Assembly: GCA_922989275.2 (NCBI GenBank)
Contig: OV277869.1
Span: 39,540,189 to 39,604,188, forward strand
Direction of reading: 5' to 3'
Length of the DNA: 64,000 nucleotides
From: Gari tellinella
Lineage: Eukaryota; Mollusca; Bivalvia; Cardiida; Psammobiidae
The position numbers and the translations under genes were made by a program. Positions 51,841 through 62,404 of the stretch are shown piece by piece. The notes beneath the pieces are model-generated. The model was not told the DNA's origin. It ran no database searches and saw nothing but the letters and a program-made list of their open reading frames with translations. Position 1 is the stretch's first letter, and each line of letters begins with the position of its first letter.

Positions 51841-52285
51841 AATATAAATACATTTACATTTCAGCAATAAAATATATATATTCAGTTTTATATCAAGTTT
51901 ATATCACCACAATTATTTATAATGGCAATCAAAATTATTGACCGTTGTTTGACACTGACTCAAATATACATTCGACTTGTAGCAATATAAATAGCAGCGT
52001 AGCAGCAAAATATACATTCGACTTGTAGCAATATAAATAGCAGCGCAGCAGCAAAATATACATTCGACTTGTAGCAATATAAATAGCAGCGTAGCAGCAA
52101 AATATACATTCGACTTGTAGCAATATGAATAGCAGCGTAGCAGCAAAATATACATTCGAATTGTAGCAATATAAATAAACTTACACTGCAGCAATAAGAT
52201 ATACATTCAGTTTTATATAAAATTTATATCTTGGACTTTATTTACTAAGTTAATCAAAATTAATGACTAATATTTGACACTGACA
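51841..52285. repeat. 46-bp minisatellite within a larger direct repeat
   Basis: TATACATTCGACTTGTAGCA starts at 51965, 52011, 52057, 52103 and 52149, exactly 46 bp apart. Flanking it, CAGCAATAA...ATTCAGTTTTATAT and TTTGACACTGAC occur on both sides about 325 bp apart. 46 is not a multiple of three, and all frames stay open because no stop occurs in the unit. Confidence 0.9.
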
Positions 52286-52409
52286 GCAAGCGGCTACGTT
52301 CCTGGAACCCGTAATATGTAAACATAGCTATAGCTTTTATTATGTCTGCATTGCTACTACTCATTAAGATATAGAAAGTAAGTTAATTTATTCTTGAAAT
52401 ATATTTTCT

Positions 52410-53775
52410 AGGAATGCATGATTCACGAAGATGCTGAAGCTTCTGGCACACCATTACAAAGTAAAATTCATCACCTATACCATCGTTTACTCACTCTTAA
52501 TTCCCTGGCTATATTGTCATATCTACCCCTTTCTATTTCAAAGTCATGTGATGAAGTTCTTAATCTGGAAAGAGCTGCTCTAAACTTTCTTATGTTGATG
52601 ATGTCAAGAAACGCTTCATGACCAACGTTTGTTTTGAACATGCGATAAAGTTTAAGTTTCGAGCATTCGTAGACAGCAGCAGTCCATTCCTGAACGTATT
52701 GGTCTCTCAACCGTTGAACAAATAATTTTAAAAACAGAGCTTCATTTTTCACATATTGACTCTCCAAGACTTTACCCATGCCATTTGAAAAAAGCATATC
52801 TTTAACGTTTGTAGCCCAGTTTGTTTTGTTTTGTTCAGATAAATATTTAAGCATACAATACGCTCTCTTAACCAGTCTCGTATCAGGCATTTTGGTTATT
52901 TTACACCAGTACTTTAACACACGTTTAGCTGCAGTGATAAATAGCGGGAAGCGTCCACAATCTCCTAGTACAGCAATGTTTGTAGTTTTACTTTTAACAC
53001 ACATGTACCTTTTGCATGCATAATTTTGAATAATTTCTACGGATGGTTGTCTGTGTACCCCCCCCCCATATTTCTGATCCGTATAAAAGAACGGGAATTA
53101 TCTTTGTATCAAAAATGTTGAAAAACACGTTACGTGGCAGTTGACCATAACCGTATAATTTAGTAAGAACTGATACGAGGACTCGTTTTGCTTTTAATGC
53201 CTGAACACTTGCCATTTTGGAATAAGACAACTGCCTCGTAAACGTCGTTCCAACATATGAAAAATTGTTAACAACTTCAATTTCATTACCATCATACGTC
53301 CACTTTTCAAACTTAGATAAGTTCCCGCCATTTTTGAACACCATTATTTATGATTTGTCTGTGTTAACCTGAACCAAGTTTTCGTCACAATATCTTTTAA
53401 GTAAATGTAGTAACCTCTGTAGACCCACGACTGTGTCAGCCGTTAGCGAGAGGTCGTCAGCAAACAGGAGACACATCACTTCAGTCATATCTGGTGTTAA
53501 GCGAATACCATGTAGACCACTGTTTTCAATAGCCTTCACTAGCTCATTTATAAAAATGACGAATAATATCGGTGACGCCAAACAACCTTGCTTTAATCCG
53601 ATTGGGCAATAGATGTACTCTGTCAAGCCTTCACTTGTTCGAATACATGCCTGGACTGACTTATAAAGACCTGTCATTGCAGTGTAAAGTTTCCCTCTTA
53701 AGCCATTAGCCAAACACACTTTCCATAGCTTGTCCCTGTGTATCAAATCGAAGCATTTCTTAAAGTGTTAGCACT
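52410..53775 (-). pseudogene. Reverse transcriptase and C-terminal region of a LINE
   Basis: 53775-53348 encodes KCFD.IHR, then YIYCPIGLKQGCLASPILFV and a LLFADDLSLTAD block, so the catalytic (F)ADD box is present. A stop follows NTDKS. The next frame (53344-52994) carries the thumb-like FSYVGTTF and IIPVLLYGSEIWG blocks. A frameshift leads to 53004-52471, with FRAALSRLRTSSHDFEIERG. A further shift gives IGDEFYFVMVC, the end of the usual C-terminal knuckle. Endonuclease and the early RT blocks are absent. The copy cannot make a full protein. The last block resembles that of the remnant at 9985-10515, so the two are relatives. Confidence 0.8.
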
Positions 53776-53788
53776 CTATTAATTTACA

Positions 53789-54036
53789 TACAGTGGAAAA
53801 GACATAGCATTTCCTGTGTAAACGCAACCAAAACGAGAACGCATAGCAATAAACTGATTTGATAAAAAGTATTCTGCAAAAGACTCACGATTTTTTTTTT
53901 GAGTGACAAACATTTTGAGTATGCTAAAACGCAATGGACCCGGCGTCTGATCTGGCTCCAAACGGTTTGCAATGAAAATAATTATTTTAGCATTAACGCA
54001 TTTATTGAGGAAGAATTATGTGTTGCTCGTTGCACT
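53789..54036 (+). mobile_element. Family A element, decayed
   Basis: TACAGTGGAAAAGACATAGC left, core half CCCGGCGTCTGATCTGGCTC, arm CATTAACGCATTTATTG. It borders the LINE 5' end. Confidence 0.6.
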
Positions 54037-54109
54037 AACAGTAAAACTGTCGTAAGCTTTGCAAATGTTGTAGATTTAAATCACTGACTAACTCGCCTTC
54101 TTGTCAGGA

Positions 54110-54300
54110 TCAAAATTGTTTAACTCATTCGCCCCTTGAACGTTTAATTTGAATTGTCCATTTTCCAATTGAGTATGGTAAATATTTTACTATTTAGGGT
54201 TGTTATTATATAAATTATTGCCAAGTAACAAACAGTTCATATACTGGTAAGAGGTTTCCTTCAGGAGCCCCCTGATAAGGGTCTACCCTGTTTTTATATT
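54110..54300 (-). mobile_element. Family C element, AGGAGCC core, decayed
   Basis: TTTAACTCATTCGCCCCTTG left, ACAAACAGTTCATATACTGG, CAGGAGCCCCCTGATAAGGG and GTCTACCCTGTTT. Right end missing. Confidence 0.5.
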
Positions 54301-54731
54301 TATAGTTTAATGTTCACAGGTACACTGTTTCCTAATGATACGTATAGATGTATCTCGTGTTGAATGTGTTGTTACTCTGACCGTTGTATAACTTATAGAT
54401 TCAGGAATAAAGCAAATGCTAAAAATGAAAATTTGCATTCCAAGAATAATGATTGTTAGGTCGACTCGCGATAATTCAAATGATTGTTTTTATATTTTCC
54501 ATAAGATCTCATTTGATAGTACATTTACAGGTACCATGGTTTTAAGGTTAATCACGTACTATTACCTCGTAGGAGAAAATACTTTTACCCTTGATCATGT
54601 CTATGGACATACCGATACACATATACACCCTTGAAGGCTTTCAAATGTAAATGTGCATTTGTTTACAACTCATTAACGTGAATAAGATTTGCTTATCCGT
54701 TTAAACAAATTGTCACGAAGCCACATTGCAA
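54301..54731. other. No recognisable gene or repeat
   Basis: Unplaced; an open frame at 54416-54634 has no signal. Confidence 0.4.
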
Positions 54732-54978
54732 TACATTTGAGAAGATGTTATTCTTTTCTGTTTAAACGCAAACGAAACACAAAAACAGTGCAATACAAAG
54801 AAGAAAATTACTAGTAGACATTTCTCACTATTTATTTGAATCTGTAAGGAAAACAGTTTTAAAGCCTCGTCGGAAGCGGCGATGACCTTGTTTTGATTTT
54901 GCTCCAAGTTGCTTGCGCTGGAAATAATATTGTTAAGCGTAACTGCGTTGATTGGGAAAGAATCGCGTACTCACTGTA
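54732..54978 (+). mobile_element. Family A element, core decayed
   Basis: TACATTTGAGAAGATGTTAT left, GTACTCACTGTA right. The core apex is reduced to GCCTCGTCGGAAGCGGCGAT. Confidence 0.65.
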
Positions 54979-55086
54979 AAACATAGACAAAGACAGGTTC
55001 TTGTTGATAGACACCAGTACAAAAATATAAGAGCAAGAATTGGCGTCATTTGGAATTCAAGTCTAATTAGGCTACAAACTGGTTAA

Positions 55087-55300
55087 CACATTCAACCCTA
55101 GCGACGAGTATACTCAACCTTGATAAACAGTATACATTTAAAAAGTATACATGTACTTGTCCTAGGCAAACTGCAAAGTCCCGGATCAGAGAGTTGACTC
55201 ACTGATCAGGGTCTGAACTGCTTGCTATGTTGCAATACACGCAAGAAAACAACCCTGAATAGGCTCAAATGTCCTTGACTAAATGCAAACTGGAATTGTC
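55087..55300 (-). mobile_element. Family C element, decayed
   Basis: TTAACACATTCAACCCTAGC left, core CCCGGATCAGAGAGTTGACTC and CTGATCAGGGTCTGAAC (read in parts), then CAAATGTCCTTGAC. Confidence 0.45.
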
Positions 55301-55599
55301 CTTTTGAATGTTCAGATTTGAATAAGTAACCCTCAAATTTAAAAACGTGAACGATTCTAAACACCGCAATTTGTGTACAAGGAGCCTGAAGGGAAGCACT
55401 AATGTTTCCCCCTCTAAATATTTTTAAGATAGACAATGCATATGATCTGTTGACTTTGATGGATTGACAGTACTTTGCCGACCTATCTAAAAGCTTAAAT
55501 TGTATCCTGTTGTAAAAAATATTAATCAGTATAGAAAGTGTCGTCTTGATAAAGTATTAAATCAAAATAAATTTTATAATTATACAAAGTTAAACACGA

Positions 55600-55700
55600 G
55601 TGTCAAACAGTTTGGCACCAGATCAGACGGACGCCGTGTTACACGACGTCTGATCTGAATAATTTATGTTAGCAAATACCAGTCAAGACGCCAATGGCAG
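55600..55700. repeat. C core with a duplicated GACG at the apex
   Basis: GTCAAACAGTTTGGCACCAG, ATCAGACGGACGCCGTGTTA, CACGACGTCTGATCTG. The extra GACG shifts the arms out of register by four bases. Confidence 0.55.
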
Positions 55701-56185
55701 GACAAGTATTAATGCAATGCCATGAAGCTATTTTAGTATACCTTGTTATACAACATCCATTTGTAATTGCAATGGGTGTGAAGAATATGGTTCAAATCCT
55801 TGGTTCTGACAGTGACATTTCAAATTTATAATTGTGTAGACATTTTAATTGTGTTCGTTGTAATTGGTGTTTCAAAAAGAGACATACAATTATGCGGCAT
55901 TGCAAAAATAAGTGAACAACGGTTTTAAAGCTAGTTTTCAAATTAGTTGCAAACGAAAAAAGAGTGAGTATGTTTTGTCACAAGTCTGTTTTAATGATGT
56001 TCACAAGAGAAATGTACTAAAACTTGAAATTGCTCCGGACAAATGGTACAATAAATTACCCTATTTTACCTACTCAAAGACACCATAAATTTCGACAACT
56101 TGGGAGTTTTGCATTGAATCATTGAAAGCTTTGCTTGTTTGTTTCAACTACAATGCCAATAAATCACGCAAACAAGTATGCGCAT
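55701..56185. other. No recognisable gene or repeat
   Basis: AT-rich, unplaced. Confidence 0.4.
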
Positions 56186-56433
56186 TAACCCTTGCACCAC
56201 TAAAACCGACAACACTGATAATTGCAAACAGTTTAGATCTTGATCAGGCGCCGCGTAAAGCGGCGTCTGGTCAGGATCAAAATGTTTGACACTCAATATC
56301 AATGTTTCGTAAGTCAAATCGCATAAAATTTTAAATTGTATTGGTGAAAGCAGACGTAAAAATAAAAGCAGACGACACTATTTCAGCAACTATGTAAGAC
56401 GGGTATTTTAGTCACACTGGCGACGAAAAGGAT
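56186..56433 (+). mobile_element. Family C element, about 248 bp
   Basis: TTAACCCTTGCACCAC left, core GATCTTGATCAGGCGCCGCG with AGCGGCGTCTGGTCAGG, GCAGACGACACTATTTC, right GGCGACGAAAAGGATAAC. Confidence 0.7.
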
Positions 56434-56459
56434 AACACTATAACACTATTCCTATATCC

Positions 56460-56700
56460 GTATATTATTATTATATCTTTATTCCAGTCTCATCTTGGTT
56501 CATATACATATATACATGTAGTCATAAAACAACATTAACCATGCCATTCAAATAATAATTATAAGAGACTATTAAGTAGTTATCACAGCAAACTACTACC
56601 TGAAGATCCTATTTCAAGTAACAGCAGTTCAAAACAAAAATATAAAACTAAAACCATGTAAATAGTGTTTTTTATTAATATTATACTAGGGGATAAAATA
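56460..56700 (-). repeat. Possible LINE 3' tail
   Basis: On the minus strand TGAACCAAGATGAGACTGGA then AATAAAGATATAATAATAAT. No coding remnant is recognised upstream. Confidence 0.35.
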
Positions 56701-57163
56701 GTTTATCATAATTTCGAACAGTTGAATAGTGTATATGAATATTAATGCTACTAAGACCTTGATCAAGTTCTTGGTAAAATTTTCAAATAACGAGTTCCCC
56801 TTTTTGATTGGCTGTCTTCTTGTGAGAACAAATTACATTTTATGTAATTGACAAGAAGTTCTTCTCTTTGAAACAAATTGACATGCTGTGTGTATGACAG
56901 ATTTAAGAAATCTATCTTTGATCACACAGCTCAAAACAACAAGTTGCACTTCCGTCAATTAAAACCATACAAAGGTCACGGAAGAAACATGAATGGCTGA
57001 ATAGGACTGATAAGGACTATAGTAATTGGACAATCACATAAAAACAGAAATGTCCTAAATGAAGTTGAATAACCTCTAGCACGCTATCTCAGTGACATTA
57101 AATGCAAACATATAAAGCAAGTGTTTCCACGTGAGGTGCGCAGGAATCCTAAGTCTTATCTTG
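56701..57163. other. No recognisable gene or repeat
   Basis: Contains ATTGACAAGAAGTTCTTCTC; unplaced. Confidence 0.4.
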
Positions 57164-57385
57164 TAACAATGGAGAATACGTTTTTCTTTCCCACGAAATG
57201 CGTTTACGCTTAAATTATTATTTACAATGCAAATAGTCTGGTAATCTTGTCAGGCTTCAAACTGTTTGCCACTCAGATTTAAATAAGTCGATAACATTTT
57301 CAAAAAGTCGTAATCTTTCCGTTGTTTTGCAGTTCGTTTGCATTTCGATTGCGTTTAACGGGAAAGAATAATATCTTGACATCTG
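57164..57385 (-). mobile_element. Family A element, core deleted
   Basis: AACAATGGAGAATACG left, AAATGCGTTTACGC, AATAGTCTGGTAATCTTGTC in place of the core, then GATTGCGTTTAACGGGAAAG. Confidence 0.6.
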
Positions 57386-57705
57386 TACTCACCGTAATAT
57401 TTTCTTGAGGGGTTAGATCAATCTTCTGAAGGTTACTATTGTTGCAGATGAAAATCAGATGGCGTGCTAAAAATAATGTGCCGTGTATGTTACTTCCTGC
57501 AATCAGTTAAAAAAGTATTGGAGACGCATGCCATTTTACTGTCATTACATGTAAGTACGGATGACCTTTATTGGTATAACGTATTAACATTTCAGTGCAG
57601 CTGCTTTTTCTCTCTATAACAAGGCACATACAAGTAGATGTCTTGTAATTTAGGCAACTTGACCATGCTTTCATGAACGTGGTAGGTAAAAGACAACAAA
57701 AAAGA
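57386..57705. other. No recognisable gene or repeat
   Basis: Unplaced sequence between A and B copies. Confidence 0.35.
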
Positions 57706-58006
57706 AACAGTGTTCCCTCCCTACAGCGGCCTTCCGAAAAACGGCTCCCTCCATACCAAAATGCTTACCGCTGTTCCTTAATCAAGACAAGTATGGCTTA
57801 CTCTTTCAATGCTGCCATATCGTCTGCTAAAACTTGTCGGCTGCATCACAAAGTTACATATTGGACCAATAATGACGGGTGGTAAACAGTTTGAATCAGT
57901 CAACCATCCTATAGTATTGATTTCCCCTCCTTATAACCATTCAATCCGAACAACACACACACGCTTAGCCTCTCTTTGGGCGTTGTTGTAGAGATTGAGC
58001 ACTGTT
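57706..58006 (-). mobile_element. Family B element without core apex
   Basis: CAGTGTTCCCTCCCTACAGC left, GTAGAGATTGAGCACTGTTT right. The core is only ACAGTTTGAATCAGTC. Confidence 0.65.
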
Positions 58007-58131
58007 TATGAAATACTGATGATGTTTTGAAGTGTCAATGTAGTAAACAGTGCAATAAAACAATTGAAAACCAGAGGCCTTTAAGACTTGGGTATCGCTG
58101 TAAAACAAATATGACTGAAGTCTTAATGTGT

Positions 58132-58320
58132 TAACTTATTGCCCATCTTGTCCCGTGAAACTTCAAATTGACAATTGCGTTTCCGAGTTAAGTTTAGACA
58201 TATAAGGTTTATTTTAGCAATACATTGCAAATACAAAATGTACACACCCTGGACACAGAGTTACTGTATGAAATGTCTGATCAGAGTCTACACTGTTTGT
58301 ATATGATAAATGTACTTTTC
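58132..58320 (-). mobile_element. Family C element, decayed, AGAGTC type
   Basis: TTAACTTATTGCCCATC left; GTACACACCCTGGACACAGA and CTGATCAGAGTCTACACTG form the worn core. Confidence 0.45.
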
Positions 58321-58744
58321 TTTGCTACACTGTAAAGTACCCTAGAGTTGTTCAATATCATTTTTCGCAGTGGAGAAGACGTTTTTGTGTTTCCTGAACG
58401 TGATTGTTTTGTGGTCATTAATAACGAATGCAAAACATTTGTTTTTGAAACATAAGTATGTTCGACTTAACCTGTTTACTGACCAGTATTCCCTGTTAAA
58501 AAGAAACAGTGAAGCCGCGAATACTATACGTGTCCTTTGTAATCAGTGATTACCCGGATCAAATATGATTTTGATATTTTGGCTAAGGCGGTATACCATT
58601 ATATTCTCAAGCTATCTAAACTAAATCATGATCGTGGAAATGACGTCCAACCCTGATAAGTGTTTAATTATTTATAATGTATTCTTCGAAGTTTGTCTTT
58701 CCAACGAAGAAAATGCAATAAGCGTCATTGCAAATTAAAATATA
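58321..58744. other. No recognisable gene; AATCATGATCGTGGAA site
   Basis: The site near 58625 matches words near 21400 and 21915; otherwise unplaced. Confidence 0.35.
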
Positions 58745-59319
58745 TACAGTGCTCCCTCTCTACAACACCCAATGGGAGACAAATATTGTGTGTGTTGTTC
58801 GGACGGATTTGTCATAGTGAGGAAAATTAGCTTATATTTGCAAATAGCTTAAATCTAGATCAGACGCTGTATAATGCTGCGTCTGATCTGGATTCAAGCT
58901 ATTTTTCGTTCGTCATAATGTTGTTTTTGTCTGTTAGATTGTCCAATATGTGACTAAGAAAAACAAAAAATAGCGGACGACAATATTGAACAGATGATAG
59001 TGCAGTAGTGAAAGCGTTAGACATACAGTAAAACCTCGCTATTACGACCACTAAATTATGTTAATTATTAGGGTGTTTACGATAGGTGACCGCTTAAAGC
59101 AAGGTGACAGTGAAACAGAAAGCTCCTATAGGAGCTTTCTGTTTCACTGTAACCTTGCTTTAAGCTGTCACCTGTCTATTATACACTCAATTAGCCTTCG
59201 TTTTAGTGGTCGTAATAGCGAGGTTTTACTGTAATTGTCTTGTTTGGGAATCAGCGGCAAGCATTGTTGGAAGAACAGAATTGTTGTTCGGAGGCCCGTT
59301 GTAGAGAGGGAGCACTGTA
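58745..59319 (+). mobile_element. Family B element split by a family E copy
   Basis: TACAGTGCTCCCTCTCTACA left, TAGAGAGGGAGCACTGTA right, core CAGACGCTGTATAATGCTGC with GTCTGATCTGG. The B sequence GTTAGACA/TAATTGTC is interrupted at TA. Confidence 0.85.
59034..59233 (+). mobile_element. Family E element, complete, 200 bp
   Basis: TACAGTAAAACCTCGCTATT and its exact inverse at the right. The core GAAAGCTCCTATAGGAGCTT lies in long arms (AAGCAAGGTGACAGTGAAAC). It is the best preserved E copy and lies inside B with TA at both borders. Confidence 0.88.
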
Positions 59320-59790
59320 TAACGAGTTTAGAGTTTTTGTTTTGGTTTTAGTGAACACTGACTAATTTCACATATTCTTGTCTTCTGCTTGTTATGATAA
59401 TGTTCACAGTAAACCAGAACAACGGTGTATGGCTAACCATACAATAAATTTCAAGTTTAAATCATTTAAAGAATTCATAATATTTAGACGACGTGGGAGT
59501 TTTGCATGTACTTCTCGACACTTTTATTTATTACAAGTAAAGTGAACTACACGCTACGGAGAGTTTGATTTAATGCCAAGCAATTTTGATCACTATAAGA
59601 CGCAGACTAAATCGACGACTCATATGGATCGATTGAGAAACATGTTTGATACCCTCTGTATCTTGCTATAGGAAATGTAAATAAATAAATTACAAGAATT
59701 ATTGGTGACAAATTTAATATTTGCGCTTTAGTACTAGGAAAGTTTTGAGTGTGAGAATATGGTGGTTATCTTATGTCCTATCACTCACCA
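59320..59790. other. No recognisable gene or repeat
   Basis: Unplaced. Confidence 0.4.
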
Positions 59791-60045
59791 AATAAATACG
59801 AAAGACTCAAGCAGGAAACGCAACACAAACAATACACCCACCTCTCAAGCAGAACACACACACAGTCATACCATAACAAACACACACACACACACACACG
59901 ACCACACTCCCATTCCCTCATCTACACACCAAATAGAAAACAACACGCAAGACAAACATAAAGCAAAGTGAACATAGGAGCCCGCCTTGGTACGGTCAGT
60001 AGCAATCAATAATTTATTATAAATTAATCATTAACTACCACTGGG
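59791..60045 (-). mobile_element. Element G, complete, with AC microsatellite
   Basis: AATACGAAAGACTCAAGCAG to GGTCAGTAGCAATCAATAAT. AC runs at 59855 and 59879-59899. Inverse of 24736-24997, but the microsatellite lengths differ. Confidence 0.7.
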
Positions 60046-60122
60046 GGGTTAAACCTCGGTTTAGGGGCGCCCAACCTCACACTTATCTCCTATATTCACC
60101 TAGTACAAGCTTAACCATCTCT

Positions 60123-60373
60123 TTAACTATTTACTCCCTGAAACTTTAAATGAACAATTCCAATTTCCTTTTTAGTCAAGTCCATTTATGACCTTTAAGG
60201 ATTGTTTTTGTCAATGTTTGGCATTATGACAAACAGTGAATACCCTGATCAGAGGGCTCCTTTTGGAGCCCTCTGATCTGGGTATTCACTGTTTGCACAG
60301 AACAATTGTACTATTCACATGTGTACTGTTTGAAAATGACGCCTATATGCGGGACTAGGGTTGAAAGGGTTAA
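60123..60373 (-). mobile_element. Family C element, GAGGGCTCC type, complete
   Basis: Right end GGGTTGAAAGGGTTAA with TTAA; left TTAACTATTTACTCCCTG. The palindrome at 60230-60295 has 31-bp arms (CAAACAGTGAATACCC, GATCAGAGGGCTCC), one mismatch and a TTTT loop. Confidence 0.75.
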
Positions 60374-60571
60374 GGTTACATGTTACTTTGTCAGTGCTAC
60401 TGCGTGCTTAACTTATAATGGCATATTGATTTGATAAAGACTCCGTATTTCCCTGATAAAGTTTACATAAGTAATTTAGCTTATTTAGGTTAATGAGAAT
60501 TTAACATTTTTCTTCACAGCAAATCATAATTACGCTTTTTTTCCCTAGGACAGACATTTTCGCCCTTTATC

Positions 60572-61029
60572 TTAACCCTTTGTCTCATAGACTGTTTAAA
60601 GTTTTGAAGGCAGGTGACCACTTAAAGCAGGTTGAACGCAAGTCAGTTACCACCTGCTAGGATACAGTGGAGAATCTGTTATTCTTTCCCAATAAACGCG
60701 TTTACGCAAAAACTATTATTTGCAGTGCAAACAGTTTGGAGCCAGATCAGACGCCGGGTAACCCGTCGTCTGATCAGGCTCCAAACTGTTTGCCACCAAG
60801 ATAAACATAAATTATCAGAATTGTCCAAAAGTTGTACTTTTCTACGTTTTAGTGCTTTGCGTTTGCGTACGTTTGCGTTTAAACGGGAAAGAATAACAGA
60901 TTCTCCACTGTATACAGAAACAATTTATTATGGTGCTTATCCATGAATGTATATCTTTTTTAACTATTTCCTCCTATGGAAGAATAAATTAAAATCGTAA
61001 AAAGTCGTTTCTATGCGGTAATGGGTTAA
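60572..61029 (-). mobile_element. Family D element split by a family A copy
   Basis: TTAACCCTTTGTCTCATAGA left; CACTTAAAGCAGGTTGAA; core deleted; after the A copy CCATGAATGTATATC, CTCCTATGGAAGAATAAA and GCGGTAATGGGTTAA. TTAA is at both outer borders. Confidence 0.7.
60663..60912 (-). mobile_element. Family A element, complete, 250 bp
   Basis: TACAGTGGAGAATCTGTTAT left, TTCTCCACTGTA right; core GACGCCGGGTAACCCGTCGT. It is nested in D. Confidence 0.85.
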
Positions 61030-61108
61030 TGTGATAAACGAATCGTAGAAAACATTGGTTTCATTCTGACAGATTGCTATCAACAGCAGTTTGAGAGAAA
61101 GCAGTTCG

Positions 61109-61496
61109 GTGTCCCCTTTCTACAACGGCACCGTATGGGAGACAACGAGTGTGTGTGTGTGTACTGTTCGGTGGGAGTTTTTAAAGGAAGGGACAATTAG
61201 GACATAGCTTACAGTTGCAAATAACTTGAATCAAGATCAGACGCCGCGTGACGCGGTGTCTGATCAGAATTCAAGCTGTTTGTCACTCGTCATTATATTC
61301 ATTCTGTCAAATTGTCTTCTTATAATTATGTAACTTTGAGAAATGCAGACGACAGCAGACGACAATTTAAGCAGACTATATAACAGCAGCGAGAGTGGTA
61401 AAGAAAAATATTGTTTTGTTTTGGGAACAGAATCAAACGATGTTGTAAGGATGGAACATTTGTTCGGAGGGCCGTTTTAGGAAGTGAGCCCTGTAA
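61109..61496 (+). mobile_element. Family B element, near full length
   Basis: TCGGTGTCCCCTTTCTACAA left, GGGAGACAACGAGTGTGTG, core GACGCCGCGTGACGCGGTGT, GCAGACGACA twice, AAGTGAGCCCTGTA right. Confidence 0.75.
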
Positions 61497-61629
61497 TACA
61501 TTTTATCTTAAGGAGAGTGTGTAAGTTTGAAGAGCTATATGTTTGAAGCACTAATCCGGACACGAGTATTTAAGAAAGAGTTTATTTATTAATACTAATT
61601 ATTGACAATTAATATCTTAAAACTTAAAA

Positions 61630-61750
61630 GTTTATAGGTAATATTTATTGTGGTACATGTTCATGGAACATAAAATGGAACCCCTTTCTTCAGTGGAGGA
61701 ATAAACTAAATGCTAAAAGGTGCTTCTATCGTAGAAAGGCATTTTTAGCA
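61630..61750 (-). mobile_element. Family D fragment
   Basis: GTACATGTTCATGGAACATA, CTTTCTTCAGTGGAGGAATA and AAAAGGTGCTTCT match the outer D arm. Confidence 0.45.
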
Positions 61751-61940
61751 CGTTTGGGTGTCATCAGACGTTAGGTAACCCGGCGTCATACTCCAGCCCG
61801 TTAGTTATCAAGATTAAGATCAATTATTTATATTTGTTAAATGTTGTTAAATTTTTAAATACCCACATTTTACTGTATTCTGTTGGCGTTTAGTTTCGAT
61901 TGAACGGAAAATAATAACGACTTCTTGACATCACTTTGGG
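61745..61940 (-). mobile_element. Family A fragment
   Basis: GTCATCAGACGTTAGGTAAC, CCGGCGTCATACTCC, arm GGCGTTTAGTTTCGATTGAA; ends worn. Confidence 0.45.
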
Positions 61941-61982
61941 AGAAAATGTAATATCTTGCAAACAGAATAGATGCACCTAGAG

Positions 61983-62404
61983 AAACAGTGAGGACGTTAC
62001 TCTTTCTCAATAAACGCGTTTATGCTAAAAATGTCCATTACAAATAGTTTGGAGCCAGTTCAGACGCCGGGTAGTTTAAAGGAATCGTAACAATTTCTAA
62101 GAAGTTATAAATTCTACAATTAAACGCATTGTGTTGCCGTTTCGCTTGCGTTTAACTCTTTCGCTGCCAAGTTTAAATCGCGTTAACCCTGTTGACACCA
62201 AAATAACGTCTGCATTGGTAGTGACGTCTGCAATATTTCTTAAACCTGCTTTAGATCTATTTTGACTGGATGTGTGTCGATATGAGTGTCAAACAGTATG
62301 GGTCCTGTTAAGACGCCGCGTAACGCTTTGTTTGCAAGGTCGCCTTTTGGCGCTAATGACATTGAACGAGTTAACTGGGAAAGAATAAGGTATTATGCAC
62401 TGTA
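61983..62404 (-). mobile_element. Family A element interrupted by family C
   Basis: CAGTGAGGACGTTACTC left; CCAGTTCAGACGCCGGGTAG; arm TTGCGTTTAA at 62155; resumes CTGGGAAAGAATAAG and ends TTATGCACTGTA. Confidence 0.75.
62152..62374 (+). mobile_element. Family C element inserted at TTAA in an A arm
   Basis: TTAACTCTTTCGCTGCC left and ATTGAACGAGTTAA right. Core GGGTCCTGTTAAGACGCCGC with GTAACGC, second arm partly lost. The host A arm GTTTAAACGGG supplies the TTAA target. Confidence 0.8.

Larger units (their letters stand above)
51660..53775 (-). mobile_element. LINE retrotransposon, 5'-truncated, about 2.1 kb
   Basis: On the minus strand: reverse transcriptase remnant, C-terminal coding part, AT-rich 3' part with a 46-bp minisatellite, and a tail GTCATTGTCATTGTATAAAA near 51680. 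The 5' edge at about 53775 stops just before a family A insertion. The short tandem at the tail is typical of CR1/L2-type LINEs. Confidence 0.7.

Noticed and set aside
51960..52180. CRISPR-like array
   Set aside because: The 46-bp units are contiguous with no variable spacers, and the genome is eukaryotic.
51913..52206. Repetitive Cys/Tyr/Ile-rich open frames
   Set aside because: Caused by the 46-bp minisatellite; the period is not divisible by three, so each unit shifts frame.
53348..53746. Viral reverse transcriptase
   Set aside because: Motif order, lack of protease, integrase or LTRs, and the C-terminal knuckle indicate a non-LTR retrotransposon.
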